Assembly (NCBI RefSeq): GCF_015163075.1
Contig: NZ_JADDXU010000005.1
Location: 248,001 to 312,000 of the forward strand
Source of the DNA: Streptomyces justiciae
GTDB lineage: Bacteria > Actinomycetota > Actinomycetes > Streptomycetales > Streptomycetaceae
DNA length: 64,000 bases
Reading direction: 5' to 3'
A model generated the notes under the pieces. That model ran no database searches and was not told the origin of the DNA. It worked only from the letters and a program-made list of their open reading frames with translations. Within the stretch, counting starts at the first letter, position 1; each line of letters begins with the position of its first letter. Made by a program: the position numbers and the translations under genes. Shown here in pieces: positions 54,223-62,256 of this stretch.

Positions 54223-54626
54223 CCGACAGGCCGAACCTCCCCGTCCGCGGCGGCGACCGCAAACCCGCCCGCGTCCGCCCCTACTCGCTCACCGGCGGCC
54301 GTACCCGCTTCGGCCACGTCCTCCTCGTGGAGACGTTCGTGGCGGCGCTCGAAGCACCGGAGGAGCGCAAGGAACTGACGAATGGATCCCTCAGCTCGCG
54401 GGTCATGCCGGAGATGCGGGCCATCGTCGAACTCTGCCGCCGCATGCGCACGGTGGCCGAGATCGCCGCGCTGCTGAAGATGCCGCTCGGCGTGGTCCGG
54501 GTGCTGCTCAGCGACCTCGCGGACCAGGGAAAGATCCGTGTGTACGGCACCGGCACCGGTCACGGCACCGGCCGTCCGGACCGCGCTCTGCTCGAAAGGG
54601 TGCTGAATGGACTCCGTCGTCTTTAG
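54219..54626 (+). CDS. cvnC: DUF742 protein of the conservon
   Basis: This 135-residue DUF742 protein carries V-R-P-Y-S-L-T-G-G-R-T-R near the start and a winged-helix-like C-terminus (T-V-A-E-I-A-A-L-L-K-M-P-L-G-V-V-R-V-L). It overlaps cvnB by ATGA and cvnD by 20 bases, so all are co-translated. Its role in conservons is likely to link the kinase complex to downstream control. Confidence 0.92.
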   Translation: MTDRPNLPVRGGDRKPARVRPYSLTGGRTRFGHVLLVETFVAALEAPEERKELTNGSLSSRVMPEMRAIVELCRRMRTVAEIAALLKMPLGVVRVLLSDLADQGKIRVYGTGTGHGTGRPDRALLERVLNGLRRL

Positions 54627-55233
54627 AGACACCGCCTTCGCGGACACCGACGAGGACCTGAAGTCCTGGCAAACGGACCGCACCCGCGCCCCCATCGCGA
54701 CGAAGATAGTCGTGGCCGGCGGCTTCGGCGTCGGCAAGACCACCCTCGTCACCGCCGTCTCGGAGATCACCCCGCTCCAGACCGAGGCGCTGATGACCGA
54801 GGCGAGCGAGGAGACCGACGACCTCACCGCCACGCCCGGCAAGCTGACCACCACCGTGGCCATGGACTTCGGCCGCCTCACGCTCGACGACGACCTGGTG
54901 CTCTACCTGTTCGGCACGCCGGGCCAGCAGCGGTTCTGGTTCATGTGGGACGACCTGGTGCGCGGCGCGATCGGCGCGGTCGTCATGGCGGACACCCGGC
55001 GCCTGAAGGACTGTTTCCCGGCCCTGGACTACTTCGAGAGCTGCGGACTGCCGTACGTCGTCGCCGTCAACCACTTCGACGGCAGCGAGCTCTTCGAACC
55101 GGAGGACGTGCGGGAGGCGTTGACGATCCCGGCGCACATACCTGTAATGATCATGGACGCGCGCCGCCGGATCTCGGTGATCGAGACCCTTCTCTCCCTG
55201 GTCGGCCACGCCCTGGACGAAACCCCCGAGTAG
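54607..55233 (+). CDS. cvnD: conservon GTPase
   Basis: This 208-residue small GTP-binding protein has P-loop V-V-A-G-G-F-G-V-G-K-T-T-L, T-x-A-M-D-F-G switch region, G3-like F-G-T-P-G-Q-Q-R-F-W-F-M-W and an N-H-F-D motif for base recognition. Together with CvnA-C it forms a membrane-bound heterocomplex that resembles a eukaryotic G-protein system. It lies 25 bp upstream of the flavin monooxygenase gene. Confidence 0.94.
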   Translation: MDSVVFRDTAFADTDEDLKSWQTDRTRAPIATKIVVAGGFGVGKTTLVTAVSEITPLQTEALMTEASEETDDLTATPGKLTTTVAMDFGRLTLDDDLVLYLFGTPGQQRFWFMWDDLVRGAIGAVVMADTRRLKDCFPALDYFESCGLPYVVAVNHFDGSELFEPEDVREALTIPAHIPVMIMDARRRISVIETLLSLVGHALDETPE

Positions 55234-55258
55234 AACCCACCAAGGAGTCACCACCCGC

Positions 55259-56506
55259 ATGCGGAAGATACTCGTCGTAGGGGCCGGTCAGTCCGGTCTC
55301 CAGCTCGCCCTCGGCCTGCAGTCGCACGGCTACGAGGTCACCCTGATGTCGAACCGGACGGCGGACGAGATCCGCTCCGGCCGGGTCATGTCGACGCAGT
55401 GCATGTTCCACACGGCACTGCAGCACGAGCGCGATCTCCAGCTGAACTTCTGGGAGTCCCAGGCCCCGAAGATCGAAGGACTCGGCGTCTCGGTCGCGGC
55501 CCCCGGCTCGTGGGCCGAGGGCCCGGCCGCCCGTGCGATCGACTGGGTGGGCAGGCTCGACGGGTACGCGCAGTCGGTCGACCAGCGCGTGAAGATGGCC
55601 GGCTGGATGGAGACCTTCGCCCAGCGCGGCGGCCAGCTCGTCATCCACGGCGCGGCCGTCTCCGACCTCGACTACTTCTCCCGTACGTACGACCTCGTGC
55701 TGGTCTCGGCGGGCAAGGGCGAGCTGGTGTCGATGTTCGGCCGGGACGCGTCCCGTTCGCCGTACAGCGAGCCGCAGCGGGCGCTGGCCGTGTCGTACGT
55801 CCACGGCCTGGGCCCGCGTCCCGAGCACCCGGACTACGACGCGGTCCGCTGCAACCTGGTCCCCGGCGTCGGCGAGCTGTTCGTCATGCCGACGCTCACC
55901 ACCTCCGGCCGCGCCGACATCCTGTTCTGGGAGGGCATACCCGGCGGCCCGCTCGACGTCTTCAACGGCGTCAAGGACCCGGCGGAGCACCTCTCCCTGA
56001 CCCTGGAACTCATGGAGCGGTACACGCCCTGGGAGTACGCGCGGGCCACGAAGGTCGAACTCACCGACGCGGGCGGCACGTTGGCCGGCCGCTACGCCCC
56101 CACGGTCCGCAACCCGATCGGCCGTCTGCCCGGCGGCGGACTGGTCCTCGGCGTCGCGGACGTCGTCGTCGCCAACGACCCGATCACCGGCCAGGGCTCC
56201 AACTCCGCCTCCAAGTGCGCGGCTTCCTACCTCGCCTCGATCCTGGAGCGCGGGGAGAAGGAGTTCGACGAGGAGTGGATGCAGGGCACGTTCGACCGCT
56301 ACTGGGACACCGCCCAGCACGTCACCAAGTGGACGAACGCGATGCTGGCCCCGCCGCCGGAGCACATCCTCAACCTCATCGGCGCGGCAGGCCAGTTGCA
56401 GCCCGCCGCCGACCGCTTCGCCAACGCCTTCAACGACCCCTCCGACTTCGAGAACTTCTTCTACGAGCCGGAGAAGACGGCGGCCTACCTGGCGTCCCTG
56501 TCCTGA
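55259..56506 (+). CDS. styrene/indole monooxygenase-family flavoprotein (StyA-like)
   Basis: This 415-residue FAD-dependent monooxygenase has a Rossmann loop V-V-G-A-G-Q-S-G-L-Q-L-A at the start, Y-D-L-V-L-V-S-A-G-K-G mid-way and V-V-V-A-N-D-P-I-T-G-Q-G-S-N-S-A-S-K near residue 305, which fits the StyA epoxidase group. No reductase (StyB) gene lies beside it. It follows cvnD by 25 bp, with AAGGAG 12 bases before the ATG, so it may be the output enzyme of the conservon operon. The substrate is unknown. Confidence 0.87.
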   Translation: MRKILVVGAGQSGLQLALGLQSHGYEVTLMSNRTADEIRSGRVMSTQCMFHTALQHERDLQLNFWESQAPKIEGLGVSVAAPGSWAEGPAARAIDWVGRLDGYAQSVDQRVKMAGWMETFAQRGGQLVIHGAAVSDLDYFSRTYDLVLVSAGKGELVSMFGRDASRSPYSEPQRALAVSYVHGLGPRPEHPDYDAVRCNLVPGVGELFVMPTLTTSGRADILFWEGIPGGPLDVFNGVKDPAEHLSLTLELMERYTPWEYARATKVELTDAGGTLAGRYAPTVRNPIGRLPGGGLVLGVADVVVANDPITGQGSNSASKCAASYLASILERGEKEFDEEWMQGTFDRYWDTAQHVTKWTNAMLAPPPEHILNLIGAAGQLQPAADRFANAFNDPSDFENFFYEPEKTAAYLASLS

Positions 56507-57549
56507 CCCTTGTCAGGGCGCACGGCCCCCAGGATCGGGTGGGAGGCGAGAGGCGAGACCTTGACCTTCTCACCCGTCCTCGGGGCCTGCACGACCTGCC
56601 CGCCCCCCAGGTACATGGCCACGTGGGTCGCCTTGGGGAAGTAGACCACCAGGTCGCCGGGCCGGAGTTCACTCAGCGGAATCCGCGGCAGCTGGGCCCA
56701 CTGCTCCTGGCTGGTCCGGGGAATGGGCCGGCCCGCATGCCCCCACGCCTGGGACGTCAGCCCTGAACAGTCGTACGCCTCGGGCCCCTCGGCCCCCCAC
56801 TCGTACGGCTTCCCGAGCTGCTGCACGGCGTACCGCACGGCCCGATCGGCCGCCCGCGTCGGCTCGCCTTCCCCCTGACCCAGGGCACCGGACGTGACAA
56901 GCTCCTCCTGAGCCGCCTCGACATCCGTCCGCTCCAACTCGGTGACGGCGCCCAGCTGTTCCTCCGTCAGGGAGGCGAGCAGCTCCTCGACGTCGTCGAG
57001 CTTCTTCCGTACGGCGTCCCGGTCCTTCTTCTGCCGTACGGACAGGGTGAGTTGCCGGTCGAGCGCCGCGCGGGCCTTCCGGGCGAGCCCGTCGGCCTTC
57101 TTCTCGCTCCCCGTCAGCCGCCCCACGGTCTCGGCGCGCTCCCGCGCCAACTGCCCGATCACATGGCCCTGATCGAGCGCGTGCTGCGGATCACGGGCCA
57201 GGAGCAGGCGCACGTACGGCGAGATGTCGGTGCTGTTCTGATACTGCTGCCGGGCAAGCCGCCCTGCGGCCCCCCGACTGTCATGGAGGGAGAGCCGGGC
57301 CCGCGCCAGCTGCCCGTCCAGCCGACGCACCTCCGCCCGCTGCTCCTTCAGCTTCTCGGCGGTGGCGTTGTACGTCTCGGTCGCCTCCTCGGCCTCCTGG
57401 TACAGCCGCTGAAGATCCGTCAGCAGTTCGGAGACGCTCCGCTCACCGGGCGCGGGCGGCTCCGGTACGGCCGCCGCGGGCAAGGGTGCGAGGACGGTGC
57501 CGGCCGCCACCGCCGCCGTACACACCAGACGCAGAAGCCTTCCTGACAC
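56485..57549 (-). CDS. secreted NlpC/P60 peptidoglycan hydrolase
   Basis: This 354-residue protein has a signal peptide (L-V-C-T-A-A-V-A-A-G-T-V-L), a long coiled coil at about 38-215 (RipA/CwlO-like, with E-K-L-K-E-Q-R-A-E-V-R-R-L), and then an NlpC/P60 domain at about 235-345. Catalytic Cys261 is in Y-D-C-S-G-L and His309 in T-H-V-A-M-Y-L-G. It cuts stem peptides between D-Glu and the diamino acid. GTG 57549 has GGAGGTGAT ahead. Its last 22 bases overlap the convergent StyA-like gene. Confidence 0.92.
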   Translation of the reverse strand: MSGRLLRLVCTAAVAAGTVLAPLPAAAVPEPPAPGERSVSELLTDLQRLYQEAEEATETYNATAEKLKEQRAEVRRLDGQLARARLSLHDSRGAAGRLARQQYQNSTDISPYVRLLLARDPQHALDQGHVIGQLARERAETVGRLTGSEKKADGLARKARAALDRQLTLSVRQKKDRDAVRKKLDDVEELLASLTEEQLGAVTELERTDVEAAQEELVTSGALGQGEGEPTRAADRAVRYAVQQLGKPYEWGAEGPEAYDCSGLTSQAWGHAGRPIPRTSQEQWAQLPRIPLSELRPGDLVVYFPKATHVAMYLGGGQVVQAPRTGEKVKVSPLASHPILGAVRPDKGQDRDAR

Positions 57550-57652
57550 GTCATCACCTCCGGCGCGCAGCAGCCCCTCTGCTCCGCACCGTGAGCATGG
57601 GACGGCCGCCCCGGCCGCGCGCGCCGGGTGTGCGCGGTTCGGCGCAACGAGG

Positions 57653-57967
57653 TCACCCGTCGGTGTCGTCCGGCTTGCCGCCCGGCGTGGCGTCGGGCTT
57701 GGACCACGGCCACTTCAACCGCGACGGCTTGCCCTCGGGCTCGTACGCGTACTTCCACCCCTTCTGGAGCCCCAGCTTGCTGTGCCCGCGCGGCACCCGG
57801 CGGTAGATCAGCACGGTGGGCGGACCGCCGTCCGGGTCCGGGACCGGGATGCGGTACTGGTTGGGCGGGTGCCCGGTCGGGCCGAGGAGGACCGGCAGGA
57901 CACGGCCGTCCATGGGGCCGCCCTCGAAGGGGGTGTCTTCGCTCTTCACGGGACCAGTGTCAGCCAT
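57653..57967 (-). CDS. uncharacterised basic/proline-rich protein
   Basis: This 104-residue protein has no family I know. It has a glycine/proline-rich middle (G-P-T-G-H-P-P-N-Q-Y-R-I-P-V-P-D-P-D-G-G-P-P), a conserved-looking L-I-Y-R-R-V core and a Lys/Pro-rich tail with W-P-W-S. The ATG overlaps the end of the TetR gene by 8 bases, which suggests co-translation and a place in the same operon. Confidence 0.65.
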   Translation of the reverse strand: MADTGPVKSEDTPFEGGPMDGRVLPVLLGPTGHPPNQYRIPVPDPDGGPPTVLIYRRVPRGHSKLGLQKGWKYAYEPEGKPSRLKWPWSKPDATPGGKPDDTDG

Positions 57968-58607
57968 CCGCCGCGAGCGCCTGCACCAGCGCCGCGGTCT
58001 GCGGGTCGCGCCGCGCGGTCACCGACAGCACGGCGACGAACTGCTCCACCAGCCAGTCCCGCAACTCGTCGACCGGCGGTTCCTTGTCGTCGTCCAGCCA
58101 GATCAGCGAGGCCGCCTCCACCGCGGTGATCCACATCCGCACGGTCATCCGCAGCCGCGAGCTGGGCTCGGTGACCCCGAGATGGCTGAGGATGTGCAGA
58201 GCGGCGGCCCGCCGCACGCCGTCCACGATGGCCGTCGTACGGGACGTCTCGACGACGCTCCCGCCCTGGAGCAGCGCACTGAACCCGGCGTCGTGCTGGT
58301 CGACGAAGGCGAGGTAGCGGTCGAGGGCCCGGGAGAGCCGGTCGAGCAGCGGCCCTTCACGAGGCTCGTCGAAACACTGCTGGAGCTCCTCGGCGGCGGA
58401 CCGCAGGGCAGCCTCGTACAGCTGCTGCTTCCCGCCGGGAAAGTACCGGTACACGAGAGGCCGCGATACCCCGGCCGCCTCGGCCACGTCGTCGAGGGAG
58501 ACGTCCTCGGGCGCGCGGTGCGCGAAGAGCCCGAGGGCGGCCTCGAGAAGCTGACTGCGCCGCTCCTCGACACTCAGGCGGCGATAGGCGGGGGCGGCGG
58601 GCGTCAT
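57960..58607 (-). CDS. TetR-family regulator
   Basis: This 215-residue protein has an HTH at about residues 15-62 (R-R-S-Q-L-L-E-A-A-L-G-L-F-A-H, V-A-E-A-A-G-V-S-R-P-L-V-Y-R-Y-F) and an all-helical ligand domain after it. ATG 58607 is the best start; the frame stays open upstream through a repeat element. It follows the AurF-like gene on the same strand by 88 bp and may control that gene and the divergent ferritin-like gene through the palindrome at 59649. Confidence 0.88.
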   Translation of the reverse strand: MTPAAPAYRRLSVEERRSQLLEAALGLFAHRAPEDVSLDDVAEAAGVSRPLVYRYFPGGKQQLYEAALRSAAEELQQCFDEPREGPLLDRLSRALDRYLAFVDQHDAGFSALLQGGSVVETSRTTAIVDGVRRAAALHILSHLGVTEPSSRLRMTVRMWITAVEAASLIWLDDDKEPPVDELRDWLVEQFVAVLSVTARRDPQTAALVQALAADG

Positions 58608-58641
58608 GGGGTGCAGCGTAATCGCAGGCTGCGCATGCCGC

Positions 58642-58689
58642 CCTAAAGGGGCGCGGGGAACTGCGCGACCAACCCCCACCGGCCCGCAC
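58642..58689. repeat. common Streptomyces intergenic repeat element
   Basis: The run CCTAAAGGGGCGCGGGGAAC then CTGCGCGACCAACCCCCACC and GGCCCGCAC is an element I recognise as occurring many times between genes in Streptomyces genomes. It can fold with GCGC arms around GGGGAACT. It sits between the AurF-like and tetR genes and covers the region that the longer tetR frame would have used. Confidence 0.6.
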
Positions 58690-58695
58690 CCGGCG

Positions 58696-59634
58696 TCAGG
58701 CCAGTAGCCCCGAGCTCTTCCACAACCGCCGTCCCACCCCGCGCAGCACCCCGATGTCATCCAAGAAGTCCGTCAACCTCTTCGCCCCCGTCTGCATTAC
58801 CTCCCGCCGATGCCCACTCGCCTTCACCTGGGCCAGCGCCTCCCGCCGGTCCAGCCCCACGTTCGTGTAGACCTCGGGATTCACGAACGCCACCGAGAAC
58901 ACCCGCGCGAACTCCCCGGACGTCACCCGGGTGAACTCCTGCGACCACCGAGGCGCCGTCACCATCTGCCGCCGCAGCTCCTCGCGGGCGTACCGCACAT
59001 GCCGCGCCTCCTCCACGACATGAATCCGCGTGACCCCCCGGATCAGCGTCTGCACCCGCTCGTCCGGGAACGTCAGCCGCTGCATCCAGTCGAGGACCTC
59101 CTCACCGAGCAGCGTGGCCGTGAAGGACCCCGGCGTCGTCGAGATCGTCTTGAACAGCCGCCCCAGCTGTTGGTGCGCCCGGCTCACCGGGTACCACGGA
59201 GTGTCCCCGTGCGAGATCAGCCGCGCGAACATCTTCGAGTGCCGGCACTCGTCCTCGATCTCGGTCAGCGCGTAGCGCACATGCGCACTCGTCGCCGCCT
59301 TGTCGTAGATGTGCCGCACGAGCAGCTGCATGAGGATGAGCTCGAACCAGATCCCGAGCGAGGCCAGCGCGGCGGCCTCGTGCTGCGAGAGCAGAATCCG
59401 CTGCTCCTCGCTCATCCGCTTCCACAGCGGGGTGTCGTACAGCGACACCAGCTCGGGCGGCCAGAACCACTTGCCCTCCTCGAAGGGCGCGTCCCAGTCG
59501 AGTTCCTTGTCGGGGTCGAAGGAGTGCTTGGCGGAGGAGTCCAGCAGCCGCTCGGCCACCTGCTCCCGGTCCTTGAGCAGGCCGAGCGCGTCGCGGAGGC
59601 CCGCGAGCGCATCGGCGTCCGTCAGCGTCGTCAT
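58696..59634 (-). CDS. AurF-like diiron N-oxygenase-family protein
   Basis: This 312-residue helical diiron protein resembles p-aminobenzoate N-oxygenase AurF. Carboxylate and histidine ligands can be seen in E-A-A-A-L (early Glu), E-I-E-D-E-C-R-H-S (E-x-x-x-E-x-x-H), L-G-E-E-V and H-V-V-E-E-A-R-H-V (E-x-x-R-H). These give the two-helix-pair E-x2-H set of the family. It may N-oxygenate or hydroxylate a small molecule. The gene is divergent from another diiron protein, an uncommon pair. Confidence 0.85.
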   Translation of the reverse strand: MTTLTDADALAGLRDALGLLKDREQVAERLLDSSAKHSFDPDKELDWDAPFEEGKWFWPPELVSLYDTPLWKRMSEEQRILLSQHEAAALASLGIWFELILMQLLVRHIYDKAATSAHVRYALTEIEDECRHSKMFARLISHGDTPWYPVSRAHQQLGRLFKTISTTPGSFTATLLGEEVLDWMQRLTFPDERVQTLIRGVTRIHVVEEARHVRYAREELRRQMVTAPRWSQEFTRVTSGEFARVFSVAFVNPEVYTNVGLDRREALAQVKASGHRREVMQTGAKRLTDFLDDIGVLRGVGRRLWKSSGLLA

Positions 59635-59648
59635 GAGGTTATGAGACT

Positions 59649-59669
59649 GCTTGTCAGCAAGCCCGTCAA
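59649..59669. promoter_or_regulatory. palindromic candidate operator between diiron genes
   Basis: GCTTG-TCAG-CAAGC (59649-59662) is a palindrome with 5-bp arms. Toward the AurF-like gene a TTGACG (complement of 59664-59669) lies just before it, so the palindrome occupies the -35/-10 spacer. TTGACC (59689-59694) faces the ferritin-like gene. It is a good site for the downstream TetR. Confidence 0.45.
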
Positions 59670-59723
59670 TCCCCCGCGCACTACTTGTTGACCCCGCGTC
59701 TACAAAGGGGCAGCCTGCGGGAC

Positions 59724-60827
59724 ATGCCGACTTTCGACCTGTACGCCACAGATCCGGGAGACCCCCACTGGCAGGTGCCGGCGACCGGCGCGGCGCGCTT
59801 CAGCTGGGAGTACGACGATGGCCGCGAACGCCTCCTCGCCCTCTACCAGAAGGGCAAGGACAAGCAGTGGGACGGACAGAAGCGCATCGACTGGGACCTG
59901 GAGGTCGACCCCGCCGACCCCCTCGGCACCCCCGACGAGTCCATGTCCCTCTACGGCACCAAGCACTGGGCGAAGCTCACCGAGAAGGACAAGGGCGAGC
60001 TGCGGCAGCACTACGCCTCCTGGCAGTTCAGCCAGTTCCTGCACGGTGAGCAGGGCGCGATGGTCTGCGCGGCGCGGATCGTCGAGTCCGTGCCCGACCT
60101 CGACGCGAAGTTCTACTCGGCGACCCAGGTGATGGACGAGGCCCGGCACGCGGAGATCTACGGCCGGTTCCTGCACGAGAAGATCGGGATGCTGTACCCG
60201 ATCAACGACAACCTCCAGTCCCTGCTCGGTGACACGCTCCGCGACAGCCGCTGGGACATGCCGTACCTCGGCATGCAGGTCCTCATCGAGGGCCTCGCCC
60301 TCGCCGCGTTCGGCATGATCCGCGACACGACGGACAAGCCGCTGCCGAAACAGATCCTCGCCTACGTCATGCAGGACGAGGCGCGGCACGTGGCCTTCGG
60401 CCGCATGGCCCTGCGCGACTACTACAAGCAGCTCAGCGACGCCGAACTCCGTGAGCGCGAGGAATTCGTCATCGAGGGCTGCTACTTGATGCGCGACCGT
60501 CTGCGAGGCGTCGAGGTCCTGGAGAACTTCGGCATCCCCACCGCCGAGGCCGAGGAGTACAGCGAGCAGTCCGAATTCCTCGCCCTGTTCCGCCAGTTGC
60601 TGTTCTCCCGCATCGTCCCGTGCGTCAAGGACATCGGCCTGTGGGGCAAACGCCTCCAGCAGGCCTACGTCGACATGGGCGTCTTCGAGATGGGCGACTC
60701 CAACCTCGACCTGCTGATGGCCCAGGACGAGGAGATCGCCGAGAAACTGGATGCGGAGCGGTTCGCGGCGGAGGAGCATGACCGGGTCGCCGAAGTACAG
60801 GAAGCCATCGACCGGGGGACTCCATGA
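59724..60827 (+). CDS. ferritin-like diiron protein
   Basis: This 367-residue protein of the ferritin-like superfamily has two E-A-R-H motifs, M-D-E-A-R-H-A-E-I at about residue 138 and Q-D-E-A-R-H-V-A-F at about residue 218, and an earlier Glu in H-G-E-Q-G-A. This suits a carboxylate-bridged diiron site. Size and pattern resemble toluene/AurF-type oxygenases more than storage ferritins. ATG 59724 has a weak GCGGGA ahead. It overlaps the ADP-ribosylglycohydrolase gene by ATGA. Confidence 0.82.
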   Translation: MPTFDLYATDPGDPHWQVPATGAARFSWEYDDGRERLLALYQKGKDKQWDGQKRIDWDLEVDPADPLGTPDESMSLYGTKHWAKLTEKDKGELRQHYASWQFSQFLHGEQGAMVCAARIVESVPDLDAKFYSATQVMDEARHAEIYGRFLHEKIGMLYPINDNLQSLLGDTLRDSRWDMPYLGMQVLIEGLALAAFGMIRDTTDKPLPKQILAYVMQDEARHVAFGRMALRDYYKQLSDAELREREEFVIEGCYLMRDRLRGVEVLENFGIPTAEAEEYSEQSEFLALFRQLLFSRIVPCVKDIGLWGKRLQQAYVDMGVFEMGDSNLDLLMAQDEEIAEKLDAERFAAEEHDRVAEVQEAIDRGTP

Positions 60828-61708
60828 CCCGTACCATCGCCCGCCGCAGCCTCGAAGGGCTCGCCCTCGGAGACGCGTTCGGCGAGCGCTGGTTCCCGCT
60901 CTTCCGCGAGCCCCGGCAGGCGTACGACGAGGTCCGCGCCCGCCGGATGCCCGAGGAGCCCGAGTGGCACTGGACGGACGACACGGCGATGGCGCTCGCC
61001 GTCTGCCGGGTCCTCGACGAGTTCGGCGAGATCCGGCAGCCGGAACTGGCCCAGGCCTTCGCCCTCGGCTACGACGCCGATCCCGCCCGGGGCTACGGCC
61101 ACGGCATGCATCTCCTGCTGCCCCGCCTGCTCCAAGAGCCCGAACGCTGGCCGGAGTTCGCCCGGGAGCTCTTCGACGGCGAGGGCAGCCTCGGCAACGG
61201 GGCGGCGATGCGGGTGGCGCCGCTCGGAGCGTGGTTCCACACCGATCTGTCCCGTGCCGTCGAGCAGGCGGCCCGCTCCGCCGAGGTCACGCACGCCCAC
61301 CCCGAGGGTGTCGCCGGCGCGGTCGCGGTCGCCGTGGCCGCCGCGCTCTCGGCCCGGGACGAGCTGACGCTGGACGCGGTGGCGGCGCTGACCCCGGACA
61401 GCGCGGTCCGCGAAGGCCTCGCCCGCGCCGCCGAAGTCCCCTTCTCCACCGAGCCCTGGAAGGCCTCCGACGTTCTCGGCAACGGACAGCGCATCCGCGC
61501 CGACGACACCGTCCCCTTCGCCGTCTGGTCCGCCGCCCGCCACCCCGACGACCTGGTCTCGGCCCTGTGGACGACCGCCGAGGGTTTCGGCGACGTCGAC
61601 ACCACCTGCGCCATCACGGGCGGCATCGTGGCCGCCCGTACCGGCGTGAGCGGGGTCCCGGAGGAGTGGCTGCGGCGGCGGGAGGCGGTACCCGGCGCGG
61701 CCGCCTAG
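60824..61708 (+). CDS. ADP-ribosylglycohydrolase-family protein
   Basis: This 294-residue DraG/ARH-like protein has G-L-A-L-G-D-A-F-G near the start, W-T-D-D-T-A-M-A-L (Mg-binding T-D-D), G-N-G-A-A-M-R-V-A-P and the last metal site F-G-D-V-D-T-T-C-A-I-T-G. All metal ligands appear kept, so it should remove ADP-ribose from a protein or small molecule. It is translated with the ferritin-like gene (ATGA). Confidence 0.92.
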   Translation: MTRTIARRSLEGLALGDAFGERWFPLFREPRQAYDEVRARRMPEEPEWHWTDDTAMALAVCRVLDEFGEIRQPELAQAFALGYDADPARGYGHGMHLLLPRLLQEPERWPEFARELFDGEGSLGNGAAMRVAPLGAWFHTDLSRAVEQAARSAEVTHAHPEGVAGAVAVAVAAALSARDELTLDAVAALTPDSAVREGLARAAEVPFSTEPWKASDVLGNGQRIRADDTVPFAVWSAARHPDDLVSALWTTAEGFGDVDTTCAITGGIVAARTGVSGVPEEWLRRREAVPGAAA

Positions 61709-62211
61709 ACCCCGCAGCCCAGATCCTCCGGCACCGCGAACGACACCGGCTGCGAAGCGCCCGCCGGGAACGACGTCCGCAGCGTGAACGCGTACGGCGT
61801 CGGCCCGTTGGCCCGCAGATGCAGCAGCCGCGCCTCCGCCTCCGCGACCGTCGGGCGGTGGCCGGCCGGTACCCACCACAGGGCCGTCATCGCCTCCTCC
61901 ACCTTCTCGAACCACTCGCGCCGCCGCGAGAGCATCTCGCGGTGCTGGCCCTGGTACATGAAGGCGGTCAGCGCGTTGGTGTCCCGCCACACGGTGAGGT
62001 TGATGATCAGCCAGTCGTCGCCGAAGACCTTGATGTCGGTCGCGTCACCGCCCTCCGACTGGAGGCGCCAGACATAACCGTCGGCGACCTCCGCGGAGGC
62101 GTTGACCGGGTCCAGCGCGTCGACGAAGTCCTTCAACTCCGGTGAGTCCAGCGGGAATTTGAGGCGTGAGATGTTGACCTGGGCGAGTTCGTACGCGGCG
62201 GCTGAAGTCAT
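61705..62211 (-). CDS. DUF3291 protein
   Basis: This 168-residue protein has the DUF3291 outline: A-Q-V-N-I-S-R-L-K-F-P-L-D-S-P-E at the start, Y-V-W-R-L-Q, L-I-I-N-L-T-V-W and L-W-W-V-P-A-G-H-R-P-T-V-A-E-A. The fold is a ferredoxin-like monooxygenase-type barrel, but no activity is known to me. The gene end overlaps the hydrolase end by 4 bases on opposite strands. Confidence 0.82.
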   Translation of the reverse strand: MTSAAAYELAQVNISRLKFPLDSPELKDFVDALDPVNASAEVADGYVWRLQSEGGDATDIKVFGDDWLIINLTVWRDTNALTAFMYQGQHREMLSRRREWFEKVEEAMTALWWVPAGHRPTVAEAEARLLHLRANGPTPYAFTLRTSFPAGASQPVSFAVPEDLGCGV

Positions 62212-62256
62212 GTACCGAACGGTAGGTCGGGAACCCCGGCCGCCGGTACCCCCGTC

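Noticed and set aside
57550..57652. ydaO (cyclic di-AMP) riboswitch before the NlpC/P60 gene
   Set aside because: The gap is only 103 bp and no conserved core was found; a ydaO element would not fit.
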